Shown in pieces: positions 1 to 9,082 of a stretch of DNA of 64,000 bases. The notes below the pieces were generated by a model. It did no database searches and was not told where the DNA came from. It was given only the letters and a program-made list of their open reading frames with translations. Within the stretch, counting starts at the first letter, position 1; each line of letters begins with the position of its first letter. This stretch comes from Rubrivirga litoralis. GTDB lineage: Bacteria > Bacteroidota > Rhodothermia > Rhodothermales > Rubricoccaceae. The DNA lies in NCBI RefSeq assembly GCF_031846415.1, contig NZ_JAVRHT010000015.1, forward strand, positions 24,542-88,541, written 5' to 3'. The position numbers and the translations under genes were made by a program.

Positions 1-920
1 TGCTTGGCGCCGTAGACGCGGAAAAAGTCCCGCCACAGCAGCTCGAACGTGAGCCAGTAGGTGCTCTTGTTCTTCTCGCGCGTCGCCTCGTAGCGCGCGA
101 CCTCGGCCTGCACGCGGCGCGGGCTGAGGCACCCGTTCGAGAGCCACGGCGAGAGCTTCGACGAGTCGTTCGGGTCGAGCATCCCGTTCCGCGTCTCCTC
201 GTACGTGCGCAGCCGGTCGAGCCCCCACACGTAGTCGTCCAGCCGGGCCAGCCCTTCGGTCTCGCCGCCGCGGACGGCGAACCCACGCCGCGTGTCGGGC
301 TCGCGCGGCTCCAGGCCGAGCGCGGCGACGGAGTCTGGGATCTCGCCCGGCTCGACGCCGTCGGGCGGGGCGGGGAGGGCGTCCGGCGCGGGCACGGGCG
401 CCGGGTACCGCTCGCGCGCCGGGGCCTTCTCGACCGCCTTGCGGAACGGCGAGAACACGTCGGGCGCCTCGGCGACCGGGAACGGCAGCGTGTCCAGGTC
501 GACCAGCGTGTGCCCCCACCGCCCCTCGCGGACGTCCACCCCGCCCGGCATCGCGTCGCGGACGGCCGCCTCGACGTCGGCCTCCTCCTGCATCGGCTCG
601 TCGTGGAGGTGGAGCGTGGCCGCCCCACTCTGGGCCGCGAGGGCGGGGAGGACGTCTTCGGGCCGCCCGAGGCGGACGACGAGGTCGCCGCCCCGCCCGC
701 GCATCGACCGGCGGAGGTCGCGGAGCGCGTCGAGCACGAACTGCGCCCGGTACGCCCCGGTCTTGGGGACGCCCAGCGCCGTCGGCTCGTAGTGCCGCGG
801 GTCGAGGCAGTAGACGGCGAGCAGCCGGCCGCCCGGCCCGGCGGCCGCGGCGGCGTCTCGTAAGGCGGCGTGGTCGTCGAGGCGGAGGTCGGACCTCAGC
901 CAGAGGAGGGCGGTGGGCAT
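1..920 (-). CDS. Cryptochrome DASH / photolyase-family flavoprotein (partial, C-terminus outside window)
   Basis: About 306 codons are present; the gene runs off the left edge, so the end of the FAD-binding domain is missing. It begins MPTALLWLRSDLRLDDHAAL, the usual photolyase-homology N-terminus (Rossmann-like antenna domain). Near the edge are a TRNGML block, SSKLSPWLSNGCLSPR and ELLWRDFF, a combination typical of the DASH subfamily in the helical FAD domain. Family members bind FAD, often with an MTHF antenna, and repair pyrimidine dimers, mainly in single-stranded DNA, under blue light. The ATG at 920 is preceded by a C-rich leader and no purine-rich ribosome site. The DASH assignment rests on these blocks; a related photolyase class is possible. 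Confidence 0.88.
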   Translation of the reverse strand, partial: MPTALLWLRSDLRLDDHAALRDAAAAAGPGGRLLAVYCLDPRHYEPTALGVPKTGAYRAQFVLDALRDLRRSMRGRGGDLVVRLGRPEDVLPALAAQSGAATLHLHDEPMQEEADVEAAVRDAMPGGVDVREGRWGHTLVDLDTLPFPVAEAPDVFSPFRKAVEKAPARERYPAPVPAPDALPAPPDGVEPGEIPDSVAALGLEPREPDTRRGFAVRGGETEGLARLDDYVWGLDRLRTYEETRNGMLDPNDSSKLSPWLSNGCLSPRRVQAEVARYEATREKNKSTYWLTFELLWRDFFRVYGAK

Positions 921-1050
921 GGGGCGGGCTCGGGGCGGGGCGTCTGTGAACCGCCCCGCCCCGCCCTCGCGGTCCGCGCCCGGCCGATCTCAGGACTCGC
1001 CCCGGGTGGAACGGCCGGGCGGGGCGGGTGGAATGCTTCGGGCGGGGCGG

Positions 1051-4008
1051 CTAGCGGACGACCGTGAGCGTCCGCGACTCCCCGAACGCCTCGCCCTCGA
1101 CGCGGAGCACGTAGACGCCCGACGCCAACCCGCCCACGTCGACCGCGAACGACCGGCGCGTGTCGGCGTCGAGCTGCGCCGCGAACGCCCGGAGGCGCCG
1201 GCCCAGCCGGTCGTACAGGGCCACCTCGACCCGCTGCGTCGCGGGCACCGCCAGCGTGAACCGGGCCTCCGTCCGGGCCGGGTTCGGGCCGACCGCCGAG
1301 AGGTCGTGCGTCCCCTCGACGCCGCCGTCGGTCGCCACGCGGACGGACAGGCGGAGCCGCGTGGCCGCGTCGACCTCGACGGGGACCGTCGCCGTGAGGC
1401 GGCCCGTGTCGAGCGGGGAGGGCCGGAGCGTGACGCGGAGCACGACCTCGCCGCCGGCCGGGAGCACGCCGGCCACGGGCTCGACCGTGAGCCACGGCGG
1501 GAGCTCCTCGATGACGACGGCGAACTGGTCGTCGGTCTCGCGCGCGCTCCGCAGCACCACCTCGACCGTCTCCGACGCGCCCGGGCGGACCGTCGCCACG
1601 GCGGCCGTCTGCGACAGCGCGACGGCGCCCGCCCCGCTCGGCGTCACGAACCCGGCCCGGCCGTCGTTCGGGTTCTCCGGCGAGCCCTGGCGGGCGTCGA
1701 GGCCCAGGCCGCGCCGGGCGAAGGCGTTCCAGAGGAGGTCGGCGTGGGCGCCGCCGTAGAGCGCCTCGTCGGCGGCCAGGATGGCGTCGCGGCCGTCGAC
1801 GAAACCGGGCGTGCAGGGCGTGAGCTTGAGCCCGGTCGTGACCAGGTTGAGGGCCACCTGGTTGCCCGCCCCGCCCGAGGCGTCGGCGATGTCCTCGCTG
1901 AACCCGAGCGTGTCGATGAGGTCCCACGTCATCTCCCACAGCGCCGAGGCCCACACGAACCCGACGCCGTGGGGGACCGAGAGGCCGCGGGCGCCGGCCG
2001 GCTCGAACGCGGCGCCCGAGACCACGTCGGCGTACGTGTAGTCGTTGACGGCAAAGTCGGTCGAGTACGGGGCGGGGCGGAGGCCCGGGCCGTCGGGGAC
2101 CTCGAACCGGAGGTAGGTCCCGACTCCGCGCGGCTGGCGGCCCGTGTCGCCGGACCGCTGCGTGAGCATGAGCGCGTAGAAGTCGCTCCACCCCTCGCCC
2201 ATCTGCTCGCCCGGGCGCGAGGCGGCCGGGTCGTCCGGGTCCGTGGCCCCGTTCGAGAGGCACCCCACGTCAGACGGCCCGCCGACGAGCCGGTTCGAGA
2301 TGCCGTGGGCGTACTCGTGGACCACAACGCCGGCGTCGAAGCTGCTCAGCCGGTCGGCGAGCTGGGCCACGTCGACCGCGACCGGCGCGGGGCTGCCGGC
2401 CAGCGCCAGCCCGGTGCTCCGCCCCACGAACACGCTCGGAACGGCGATGCCGTCGCCGGTGCCGCTCATCACGATGAGGACGTCGCCCCCGCCGTCGGCG
2501 CCCGTCCGGTTGTAGACGACAACGCCGATGGCGCCGGCGGCCTGCGCCTCCAGCACCTTCTCGACGAACGTGCATCCGCCCCGCTCGACGAGCGCCACGC
2601 GGCCGGTCAGGTCGCCCGTGACCTGGCCGGGGCAGCCGGTCGTCTCCCCGCCCGGCCCGCGCGTCGGGACGAGCGGGCCGGAAAATCCGACCGGCGGCCC
2701 GAACCCGGCGGCGAGCGACGGGAACGGTCCGGCGAGCGCGGCCGGCGCGGTTACCCGGAGCTGGGCGCCGCCCCGCCACTCGAACATCTGCATCCGCGGC
2801 GGCCGCCCCTCGGGCGGGGTGCCGAAGTTGGCGTTGTTCGACCCCGACCCGTCGCGGGCCTCGGCCCGGACGGCATCGTCGCCCTGCCCGGCCCCGGTCA
2901 CGTTCGTGACCTGGAAGTTGCCCGCGGCCTCGTCGAACCCGTAGCGGTAGGCCACGTCGTGGGCCACGTTGTTCCAGTAGAACAGGTTCGTCACGGCGGC
3001 CGGTCCGTTCTGTCGGACCGGGGCGTCGGGGTCGAACGGGAAGTCGAACGTGAGCGACGGCCCGCCGTCCGGCGCTGACCCGGGATCGGGCGCGTCGTCG
3101 TCATCGGCGTCGAGGTAGGCGTAAACGTTGTTGCCGCGCGTGACGGTGTAGGTCTGGTCCCCGTCGTCGTGCCACCCGAGCGGGGAGGCCGCCGGGTCGG
3201 CGGGGTCGGCGACGAGCGCGAACCCGTCCGTGTCCGGGCTCTCGAACGGGAACGGGACCACGCGGTAGGCGCCGGCCCGGGCCGCCCCGCCCCGCCCGGC
3301 GTCGAGGAACACGGGCGGGGCGGAGGCCGCGGGCGGGGCGGGTGTGGGCGCCGCCGGCCACGCGTCGTGGACGACGAGGTCGTCGTCGGCGAGCACGGCG
3401 CCCGTGAGCGCGTCGACGCGGACGCGCCGGAGCACGGCCGCCCCGCCCACCCCGCGCACGACGACCTCCCACGCGAGGCGGAGCGCGCCGCCGTCGGTCT
3501 CGTGGTAGCCCAGCCGCGGCGCGCCGGCCTCGACGGCGCGGGTCCGGGCCGCCGCCTCGGCCGCCGCTCGGGCGTCGACGGCCGGGTCGTCGGTGAGGAC
3601 GGGCGGCCCGGGCGGGGCGGGGCGGGCCAGCGCCCGCCGCGCGACGCCCTCGGCGACGGCGACGGCGGCCGCCCCGCTCAGCGCTGGCGTCGACGGCCCC
3701 GCCCGCTCGGCGAGGTCGCGCTCGAACGGGGGCGGGGCGGAGTGCGTGCGCCCGCCGTGCGACACGGCCGCCGTCGCCGCCGTCCCGAACACCTCGACGC
3801 CGGCGTGGCGCTGGACGAGCGTCACGAACGTGAGCCCGGTCCGCGCGTCCTCGTGCACGTGCGTCGGGTGGAGGTCGGCCAGGTCGTCGGTCGCGGCCCG
3901 CGCGCCGGCCTCCCGGAAGTGGTCGCGCGCGGCGGCGACGGCCGGCGACTCCTGCGCGAGCGCGAGGGCCGGCCCGAGGACGAGGGCGGCGAGGAGGACG
4001 AGGCGCAC
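1051..4008 (-). CDS. Secreted M36 (fungalysin-type) metalloprotease with PA insertion and T9SS sorting domain
   Basis: The product is a 985-residue exported zinc protease. A signal peptide (about residues 1-19, ending ALALAQ) is followed by an FTP-like propeptide, then the M36 catalytic domain with HEYAHG at about 564-569 and the third zinc-ligand region GEGWSDFYA at about 602. A protease-associated (PA) domain with VALVERGGCTFVEK is inserted at about 430-545. The last ~80 residues (VGPNPARTEARFTL ... LASGVYVLRVEG) match a T9SS type A sorting domain, so the protein is probably exported by T9SS and either released or anchored at the cell surface. This fits with porX in the same window. The start is GTG with a signal peptide directly behind it. 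Catalytic residues appear intact. Confidence 0.93.
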   Translation of the reverse strand: MRLVLLAALVLGPALALAQESPAVAAARDHFREAGARAATDDLADLHPTHVHEDARTGLTFVTLVQRHAGVEVFGTAATAAVSHGGRTHSAPPPFERDLAERAGPSTPALSGAAAVAVAEGVARRALARPAPPGPPVLTDDPAVDARAAAEAAARTRAVEAGAPRLGYHETDGGALRLAWEVVVRGVGGAAVLRRVRVDALTGAVLADDDLVVHDAWPAAPTPAPPAASAPPVFLDAGRGGAARAGAYRVVPFPFESPDTDGFALVADPADPAASPLGWHDDGDQTYTVTRGNNVYAYLDADDDDAPDPGSAPDGGPSLTFDFPFDPDAPVRQNGPAAVTNLFYWNNVAHDVAYRYGFDEAAGNFQVTNVTGAGQGDDAVRAEARDGSGSNNANFGTPPEGRPPRMQMFEWRGGAQLRVTAPAALAGPFPSLAAGFGPPVGFSGPLVPTRGPGGETTGCPGQVTGDLTGRVALVERGGCTFVEKVLEAQAAGAIGVVVYNRTGADGGGDVLIVMSGTGDGIAVPSVFVGRSTGLALAGSPAPVAVDVAQLADRLSSFDAGVVVHEYAHGISNRLVGGPSDVGCLSNGATDPDDPAASRPGEQMGEGWSDFYALMLTQRSGDTGRQPRGVGTYLRFEVPDGPGLRPAPYSTDFAVNDYTYADVVSGAAFEPAGARGLSVPHGVGFVWASALWEMTWDLIDTLGFSEDIADASGGAGNQVALNLVTTGLKLTPCTPGFVDGRDAILAADEALYGGAHADLLWNAFARRGLGLDARQGSPENPNDGRAGFVTPSGAGAVALSQTAAVATVRPGASETVEVVLRSARETDDQFAVVIEELPPWLTVEPVAGVLPAGGEVVLRVTLRPSPLDTGRLTATVPVEVDAATRLRLSVRVATDGGVEGTHDLSAVGPNPARTEARFTLAVPATQRVEVALYDRLGRRLRAFAAQLDADTRRSFAVDVGGLASGVYVLRVEGEAFGESRTLTVVR

Positions 4009-4088
4009 GGCGGCAGGGGCAGGCGGGCCTGACGATACGTTCGTAGGCGGCGTATGCGTGTGGAAGCGCTCTCCTTCCGGGTCCCCTC

Positions 4089-4361
4089 CTACAGCCCCGC
4101 GGGCCGGCGGCAGTACGCCCGCACGCCGCGCTCGACGTGGAGGGCGTAGAGGTAGAGCACGTCGTCGCGGAGCGGCGACGGGAGCGCGTCGGGCCGCCCG
4201 AGCACGTCGCGGACGTAGGGCTCGCCCACGCGGAGCGCCCGCGAGGTCGCCGCGACCGCCCCGCCCGTGACGCGGGCGTGCCCCGCCGGGTCGCGGTGCT
4301 CGATGACGGCGAGCGTGTCGAGCGCGGCGCGGACGGTGCGACGGGGGGCGGGGAGCGTCAT
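4089..4361 (-). CDS. Hypothetical protein, 90 aa
   Basis: This small protein begins MTLPAPRRTVRAALDTLAVI and ends CRRPAGL. I do not recognise a family. It is Ala/Arg-rich, with no signal peptide or membrane segment. Codons end mostly in G or C, as in the neighbours, which supports real coding. The open frame continues upstream to 4670, but that extension is compositionally poor and runs through copies of the dispersed 11-mer, so the ATG at 4361 is preferred. It lies between the M36 protease and recG on the same strand, about 325 bases from recG, and is probably a separate unit. Confidence 0.55.
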   Translation of the reverse strand: MTLPAPRRTVRAALDTLAVIEHRDPAGHARVTGGAVAATSRALRVGEPYVRDVLGRPDALPSPLRDDVLYLYALHVERGVRAYCRRPAGL

Positions 4362-4687
4362 GGCCTGGAGGGCGGGGTGTGCCGCCGGCCGTGCCAACCG
4401 CCCCGCCCGCCTCGCGCCGCGTCGCTTTCGGCGGGCGGGGCGGGACGGGAGCGTGACGCGGGGGCAGACCAAAGGGGGCGAGTGCTTCCCGTCTCGCCTT
4501 CCACGTCGCGACGAGGATTGCAATTCAGCGCCTCGTTTACAAGGTGGCGGCTCCCGCTTGTAGTGGGTGCAACGCAGCAGAGCCCCCCACCCCGCCCTCA
4601 CCAGACGAGCGGACCCGGCGGGCGGGGCGGCGTACGGGCTGCCAGACGGGTACGGCCACCCCGCCCCCACGGCGCGGGCGGGGCGGT
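4362..4687. other. Spacer with 11-mer copies and a recG-side hairpin
   Basis: No convincing gene is seen here. The stretch contains several copies of the dispersed GC word. Directly after the recG stop, CCACCCCGCCC (4656-4666) and GGGCGGGGCGG (4676-4686) pair as a stem with a 9-base loop, a plausible transcription end for recG. A short AT-richer patch lies around 4515-4545 but shows no recognisable promoter. Confidence 0.5.
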
Positions 4688-6823
4688 CTACCCCACGCGC
4701 GCGAACCCCAGGCTCTTCGGCGCCGTCCGCCCAAAGTGCTCGCGCGTCGCCTCCAGGCCCGGCGCGTCGAGGGCGGGCGTCGCCTCGGCGATCGCGAAGG
4801 CCGCCGCGCGCGCTTCGGTCAGGATCTCAGCGTCCTTCACCACGTCGGCGATCTTGAGGTCGGGGAGGCCCGACTGGCGCGTCCCGAAAAAGTCGCCGGC
4901 GCCGCGCAGGCGGAGGTCCGTTTCCGAGATCTCGAACCCGTCCGTCGTCGCCTCCATCGCCTCCAGCCGCTCGGTCGACTCCGCCGAGCGCTTGTACGAC
5001 GCCATGAGGAAGCAGTACGACTGGTCGCCGCCCCGCCCGACGCGGCCGCGGAGCTGGTGGAGCTGGGCGAGCCCGAACCGCTCGGCGTGCTCGATGACCA
5101 TGACGGTCGCGTTGGGCACGTCGACGCCCACCTCGATGACGGTCGTCGCCACGAGCACGTCGGCCTCCCCGCCCTTGAAGCGGTCCATCGCCTCCTCCTT
5201 CTCGTAGGACAGCATCCGGCCGTGGACGAGCTCGACGCGGTACGGGCGGAGCGCCTCCGACAGCTCGGCCGCTCCGTTCTCGGCGTCCTTCACGTCGGCC
5301 AGCGTCTCGGACTCGGACTCCTCGACGAGCGGGTAGACCACGTACGCTTGGCGGCCCTCGCGGAGCTGGCGCTTGACGAAGTCGAGCATCTCCTCGCGCC
5401 GCTTTTCGCTGTACACCTTGGTCTCGATGGGCTTCCGCCCCGCCGGCATCTCGTCGATCGCGGACACGTCGAGGTCGCCGTAGACGGTCATGGCGAGCGA
5501 GCGCGGGATGGGCGTCGCCGTCATCATGAGGACGTGCGGGCGCTGGCCCTTTTTGAACATCTTCGCCCGCTGGACCACGCCGAACCGGTGCTGCTCGTCG
5601 ACGACGGCGAGGCCGAGGTTCTGGAACTCCACCTTGTCCTCGATGATCGCGTGCGTGCCGACGACGGCGTGGGCCTCGCCGGACGCGATCTCGGCCAGGA
5701 TCTCGTCGCGGAGCGCCTTGCGCTGGCCGCCGATGAGGAGCCGCGTCTCCAGCCCGAGCGGCTCCAGAAAGCCGCGGACGTTGGCGTAGTGCTGCTCGGT
5801 CAGGATCTCGGTCGGCGCCATGAACGCCGCCTGGTGGCCGGCGTCGACGGCCATGAGCATGGCGGCCACGCCGACGACCGTCTTGCCGCTCCCCACGTCG
5901 CCCTGGACGAGCCGGTTCATCTGGTGCCCGCTCGCCGTGTCGGCCGCGATGGTCTCCAGCACGCGCCGCTGGGCGCCCGTGAGCTCGAACGGGAGCACCT
6001 CGTCGAGGAATCGCTGCGTGTAGCCGCCCACCCCGCCCAGGCGCACGCCGGCCTGCTTCTCCTGGCGGCCCTTCGTGAGCGCGAGCAGGAGCTGGAGGAA
6101 AAAGAACTCCTCGAACTTGAGCCGCCGCACGGCCCGCCCGCGCTCGGCCACGTCGCGCGGGAAGTGGACGGCGCGGAGCGCCACGTTGCCGTCGATGAGG
6201 TCGTGCTGCGCGCGGACCGACTCGGGCAGCACCTCGGGGATCGCGAGCCCGTGCTCCTTGATCATCCGGTAGATCAGGCGCCGGAAGCCGCGGCTGTTCA
6301 GGCCCACTTTTTCGAGCGCCGCCCCGCCCGGGTAGAGCGGGACGATGCGGCCGGTCTGGAGCGCGGCCGTCGCGTCGTCGAGCCGGTCGGTGTCCGGGTG
6401 GGCCATCGAGAAGGAGGACCCGTACTTGTCGGCCTTCCCGTGGAAGGCGTAGGTCTCGCCCTTCTGGTAGAGCCGCTGGAGGTAATTGGCCCCGCGGAAC
6501 CAGACGCACTTGAGCGTGCCGCCCGAGTCGTCCGTCACGCGGAGCTCCAGCCGGCTCCGGCCGCCCCGCCCGGGGATCATGCCCTTGGCCGCCACCTCGC
6601 CGACGACCGTGTACTCGCCGGGCTCGGCGATCTGGCGGATCGGCGTGACCGTCGTGCGGTCGAGGTAGCGGCGCGGGTAGTACCGCAGGAGGTCGCGGTA
6701 GGTCTTGACGCCGGCCTTGCGGAGCGGCTCGGCCCGGCGCTCGCCGACGCCGGGGAACTGCTCGATGTGGGTGTCGAGGACGGAGGCGGGCGGGGCGGAG
6801 ATCGGGGCGGGCGCGGCGCTCAC
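4688..6823 (-). CDS. recG: ATP-dependent DNA helicase RecG
   Basis: RecG is a superfamily 2 branched-DNA translocase that remodels stalled forks and Holliday junctions. The 711-residue product has an N-terminal helix-hairpin region (FPGVGERRAEPLRKAG), a wedge/OB domain at about 60-160, Walker A GDVGSGKT at about 308-315, the DEQH box in VVDEQHRFGV at about 408, TATPIPR at about 434, and a C-terminal helicase domain with LHQLRGRVGRG. Length and motif order are those of complete RecG. The start is GTG at 6823; a TAGCTTG promoter-like element lies 28 bases upstream. A GC-word hairpin follows the stop. Confidence 0.97.
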   Translation of the reverse strand: MSAAPAPISAPPASVLDTHIEQFPGVGERRAEPLRKAGVKTYRDLLRYYPRRYLDRTTVTPIRQIAEPGEYTVVGEVAAKGMIPGRGGRSRLELRVTDDSGGTLKCVWFRGANYLQRLYQKGETYAFHGKADKYGSSFSMAHPDTDRLDDATAALQTGRIVPLYPGGAALEKVGLNSRGFRRLIYRMIKEHGLAIPEVLPESVRAQHDLIDGNVALRAVHFPRDVAERGRAVRRLKFEEFFFLQLLLALTKGRQEKQAGVRLGGVGGYTQRFLDEVLPFELTGAQRRVLETIAADTASGHQMNRLVQGDVGSGKTVVGVAAMLMAVDAGHQAAFMAPTEILTEQHYANVRGFLEPLGLETRLLIGGQRKALRDEILAEIASGEAHAVVGTHAIIEDKVEFQNLGLAVVDEQHRFGVVQRAKMFKKGQRPHVLMMTATPIPRSLAMTVYGDLDVSAIDEMPAGRKPIETKVYSEKRREEMLDFVKRQLREGRQAYVVYPLVEESESETLADVKDAENGAAELSEALRPYRVELVHGRMLSYEKEEAMDRFKGGEADVLVATTVIEVGVDVPNATVMVIEHAERFGLAQLHQLRGRVGRGGDQSYCFLMASYKRSAESTERLEAMEATTDGFEISETDLRLRGAGDFFGTRQSGLPDLKIADVVKDAEILTEARAAAFAIAEATPALDAPGLEATREHFGRTAPKSLGFARVG

Positions 6824-6851
6824 AGGACCGGAGGGGGCGGGGCGGAGCCCG

Positions 6852-6858
6852 CAAGCTA
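6852..6858 (-). promoter_or_regulatory. Candidate -7 element TAGCTTG for recG
   Basis: TAGCTTG on the minus strand lies 28 bases before the recG start. The identical octamer TAGCTTGC lies 7 bases before the tRNA-Met 5' end and upstream of the HIT gene. It resembles the Bacteroidota sigma-A element TAnnTTTG shortened by one base. No -35 box is obvious. Confidence 0.5.
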
Positions 6859-6996
6859 GGGGCGCGCGCTGACGCCGGGCCTGTCACGGGGGCCGCCCCG
6901 CCCCCGCCGCCCCGCCCGGCCGCCCACACCCTAAACGGACGGCGGGCCGGGAGCCCGCGCCCCCGGCCCGCCGTGGACCGTCTGCTCGGCGGGCCG

Positions 6997-7446
6997 CTAC
7001 ATGCCCATCAGCATGGTGCCGGCCTGCGAGAGGGCCTGACCGAGCTGCTCAAGGCTCACGTCGCCGTCGGCCGCGGCCGACGTCTGCTCGCCGAGCGTGG
7101 ACAGGGTCTGACCGATGGCCAAGCCGTCCAGCACCGGGTCCTGGAGCTGGGAGCGGAGCGTTTGGAGGTTGGCGACGATCGGGGCCGCCGACGGCACGCC
7201 GTCGAGCCGAGCGATCCACCCGTCGATGTTCGAGACGGCGGTGGCCGGCGCGAGGTTGGTGAGGCCGCCCGCGCTCTGGGCAGCGTCGAGCGTGCCCTCG
7301 GCCGTCACGGCGCCGGCCGGGTCGGCCGGCATCGGGGCGGTATCGGCTGGCATGGCGCCGGCGTCGGGCTCCGTCATGACGTCGGTCTCGGCCGGCGCGC
7401 AGGCGGCGACGGCGAGAGCGAGGGCGAAAAGGGGGAGGCGAGACAT
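6997..7446 (-). CDS. Predicted lipoprotein, 149 aa
   Basis: A short hydrophobic signal ends in a lipobox (LALAVAAC, Cys at about 16), so the protein should be lipidated and envelope-anchored. An acidic, Pro/Ala/Asp-rich linker follows (TEPDAGAMPADTAPMPADP), then a helical domain of about 100 residues with repeated Leu/Gln/Ser positions (LQTLRSQLQDPVLDG, SLEQLGQALSQAGTM). I do not recognise the family. The ATG at 7446 is chosen because it places the signal peptide at the N-terminus; the longer open frame upstream reads through spacer. It follows recG on the same strand after 173 bases of GC-rich spacer. Confidence 0.75.
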   Translation of the reverse strand: MSRLPLFALALAVAACAPAETDVMTEPDAGAMPADTAPMPADPAGAVTAEGTLDAAQSAGGLTNLAPATAVSNIDGWIARLDGVPSAAPIVANLQTLRSQLQDPVLDGLAIGQTLSTLGEQTSAAADGDVSLEQLGQALSQAGTMLMGM

Positions 7447-7674
7447 GGGGGAGGGGGAAGGAGGCGCTCCCGCTGGCCGCCCGGTAAGGGCAGGTGAGAG
7501 CGCACGAGTCGGGCGTGAGCCACGGGCGCATGACCGTTCAGTTCCCCGCTTGTTCCTACGGACTTTGTCGCCCGGCCTCTCAGGAACGGCCCCGCCCCGC
7601 CTCGGCCACACCCGTGGGCGGGGTGGGAGCCTGAGGGGCCGGCGCACGTTCCTGTCCCTCGCCCCGCCCCCACC

Positions 7675-8100
7675 GTGCGCTCGAACCGCCCGCCCCGCCC
7701 CACGCCCGACGACGTCCGCGTCGCCGTCGACCGAGCGCTCGCGCGGGCGTCGCTGAGTGGCGTCGACGCGTGGGAGTCGCCGCGCGACATGGCGGTGCAG
7801 CTCGCGCTCCGCGAGGGGCTCTCGGCCGAGGAGGCACTCGGCCGGTGCGGCGTCGACGTGCCGCCGCCGACGCGGTCGCCGGTCGCGTTCGGACGCGTCC
7901 CCTACGGGTCGCCGTTCCGCCTGGGCGGCGTCCGCTACCGGAAGGTGACGGCCAAGGCCGCGCGGCGCCTGGCCACGGGCGCGCCCAACGCCGAGCCCCT
8001 CGACGGCGGCGAGGCCGTGTGGCTGGCGCCCGACCGCCCCGTCGAGCACGTCCCCGTTACGACCGTGCCGGCGGGCGGGGCGGACGAGCGGGGCGACTGA
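7675..8100 (+). CDS. Hypothetical protein, 141 aa
   Basis: I do not recognise this protein. It starts with GTG and reads MRSNRPPRPTPDDVRVAVDR; it is soluble, with a possible helical N-terminal half (AVQLALREGLSAEEALGRCG) and a C-terminal half containing GGVRYRKVTAKAARRLA. Third codon positions are nearly all G or C, which supports genuine coding. There is no signal peptide or membrane segment. It is transcribed alone, divergent from the lipoprotein to its left and convergent with the toxin-antitoxin pair to its right. Confidence 0.6.
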   Translation: MRSNRPPRPTPDDVRVAVDRALARASLSGVDAWESPRDMAVQLALREGLSAEEALGRCGVDVPPPTRSPVAFGRVPYGSPFRLGGVRYRKVTAKAARRLATGAPNAEPLDGGEAVWLAPDRPVEHVPVTTVPAGGADERGD

Positions 8101-8184
8101 GCGCGGGCGGGGCGGCCGAGCGGGGCGGGGCGGCCCCGGCGCCGACGACGAACGCCGTGTGTGGGGGGCGCGGTCATCTGCCGT

Positions 8185-8475
8185 TCACGCCGCAGCAGGG
8201 CGGCCCGTGTCGACACGGACCTCGACGCCGGCTCGGTGACACAGCTTGATGAGGAGGTCGGCCGTGAACTTCGAGAGCCGGCCGTTCGTGATCTCGGAGA
8301 CGCGCGGCTGGCTCACGCCGAGGGCGGCGGCGGCCTCGCTCTGCGTGTCGAACTCGGCGGTGTAAGACGCGAGCGCCGAGAGGAGCCGGGACTTGACCGC
8401 GAGGAGAGAGGCCTCCTCGTCGTCGAAGCCGAGGTCAGCGAATACGTTGCCGGAGGACGGGGTGGGGCCGGTCAT
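8185..8475 (-). CDS. XRE-family antitoxin (HigA-like)
   Basis: This 96-residue protein carries a C-terminal Cro/C1-type helix-turn-helix: TQSEAAAALGVSQPRVSEIT followed by NGRLSKFTADLLIKLC. An N-terminal DLGFDDEEASLLAVKSRLL block is typical of XRE antitoxins paired with HigB/RelE toxins. It should neutralise the upstream toxin and repress the shared promoter. The ATG at 8475 is preferred; an in-frame TTG at 8505 would add ten residues. The toxin gene ends 37 bases upstream, giving the toxin-first order of higBA modules. The operator is probably the composite inverted repeat at 8887-8924. Confidence 0.88.
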   Translation of the reverse strand: MTGPTPSSGNVFADLGFDDEEASLLAVKSRLLSALASYTAEFDTQSEAAAALGVSQPRVSEITNGRLSKFTADLLIKLCHRAGVEVRVDTGRPAAA

Positions 8476-8512
8476 GTCAGGTTCGGGCTGGTGGCCTGGG
8501 GTCAAGCGGGGC

Positions 8513-8875
8513 TCAGTCGAGGCCCTCAGCCCGCCGCCACTCGACGATCTCGCGGTACCGGGCGGCGGCGTGGTCCTTCTGGTGCTGGGGGAGGTCGACT
8601 CCCCTCGTCGCCTTCTTGTGGACTACGTAGAAGCAGTACACGGCCTCGCGAAAGCGGGCGACGTAGAACGTCCGGTAGGTTTCGCCGTCGTGGTTCGTGC
8701 GAATGGCGTAGACGCCCCGCCCCACGCTCGGCATCGGCTTCGCGCTCCCGGACTTCCCACCCCGCTCGGCCTCGTCGAGCGCAAAGCCGACATCCTGCTT
8801 GACCTCAGAGGGGCAAGCTCGGAGGACGTCTCGGGCGTCGGCCCAGAACTCGAGCTTTTTCCGAGGGGAGGCCAT
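8513..8875 (-). CDS. HigB/RelE-family toxin (Gp49-like)
   Basis: The 120-residue product begins MASPRKKLEFWADARDVLRA and has the core of Gp49/HigB toxins: FALDEAERGG, a SAKPMPSVGRGVYAIRT segment, YRTFYVARF and VYCFYVVHKKATRG. Such toxins cleave mRNA at the ribosome. The frame is open further to 8950, but that stretch contains an elaborate inverted repeat and an AT-rich patch, so it is more likely promoter/operator than coding. The module has somewhat lower GC than its neighbours, as expected for a mobile toxin-antitoxin cassette. Confidence 0.85.
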   Translation of the reverse strand: MASPRKKLEFWADARDVLRACPSEVKQDVGFALDEAERGGKSGSAKPMPSVGRGVYAIRTNHDGETYRTFYVARFREAVYCFYVVHKKATRGVDLPQHQKDHAAARYREIVEWRRAEGLD

Positions 8876-8886
8876 CAGACGGGGGC

Positions 8887-8924
8887 GGAACGGCTCGGAT
8901 ACGTAATTACGCATAAGCCGTTCC
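8887..8924. promoter_or_regulatory. Composite inverted-repeat operator of the HigBA-like module
   Basis: Outer arms GGAACGGCT (8887-8895) and AGCCGTTCC (8916-8924) are perfect inverted repeats flanking a perfect inner palindrome CGTAATTACG (8902-8911). The site starts 11 bases upstream of the preferred toxin start and lies in an AT-rich patch unusual for this DNA, as expected for an operator bound by the XRE antitoxin dimer. Confidence 0.7.
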
Positions 8925-9082
8925 ACCTCCTTCTCGTTAATGTGTCTCACGCGCGTCGGCCTTGATCCGTCTCACGTCTCAGCCGGGCATTTCTGCTGAG
9001 ACGCCTCCGGCGGCGGGGCGAGGCAGGGCGGCTAAGCTTGGGCGGGGTGCGGGCTCCACGCTCGACCTCCCCGCCCCCATCG

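Noticed and set aside
4061..4079. A second LacI-like site (TGGAAGCGCTCTCC) upstream of the M36 protease
   Set aside because: Only one half-site fits; the other half departs from symmetry at several positions.
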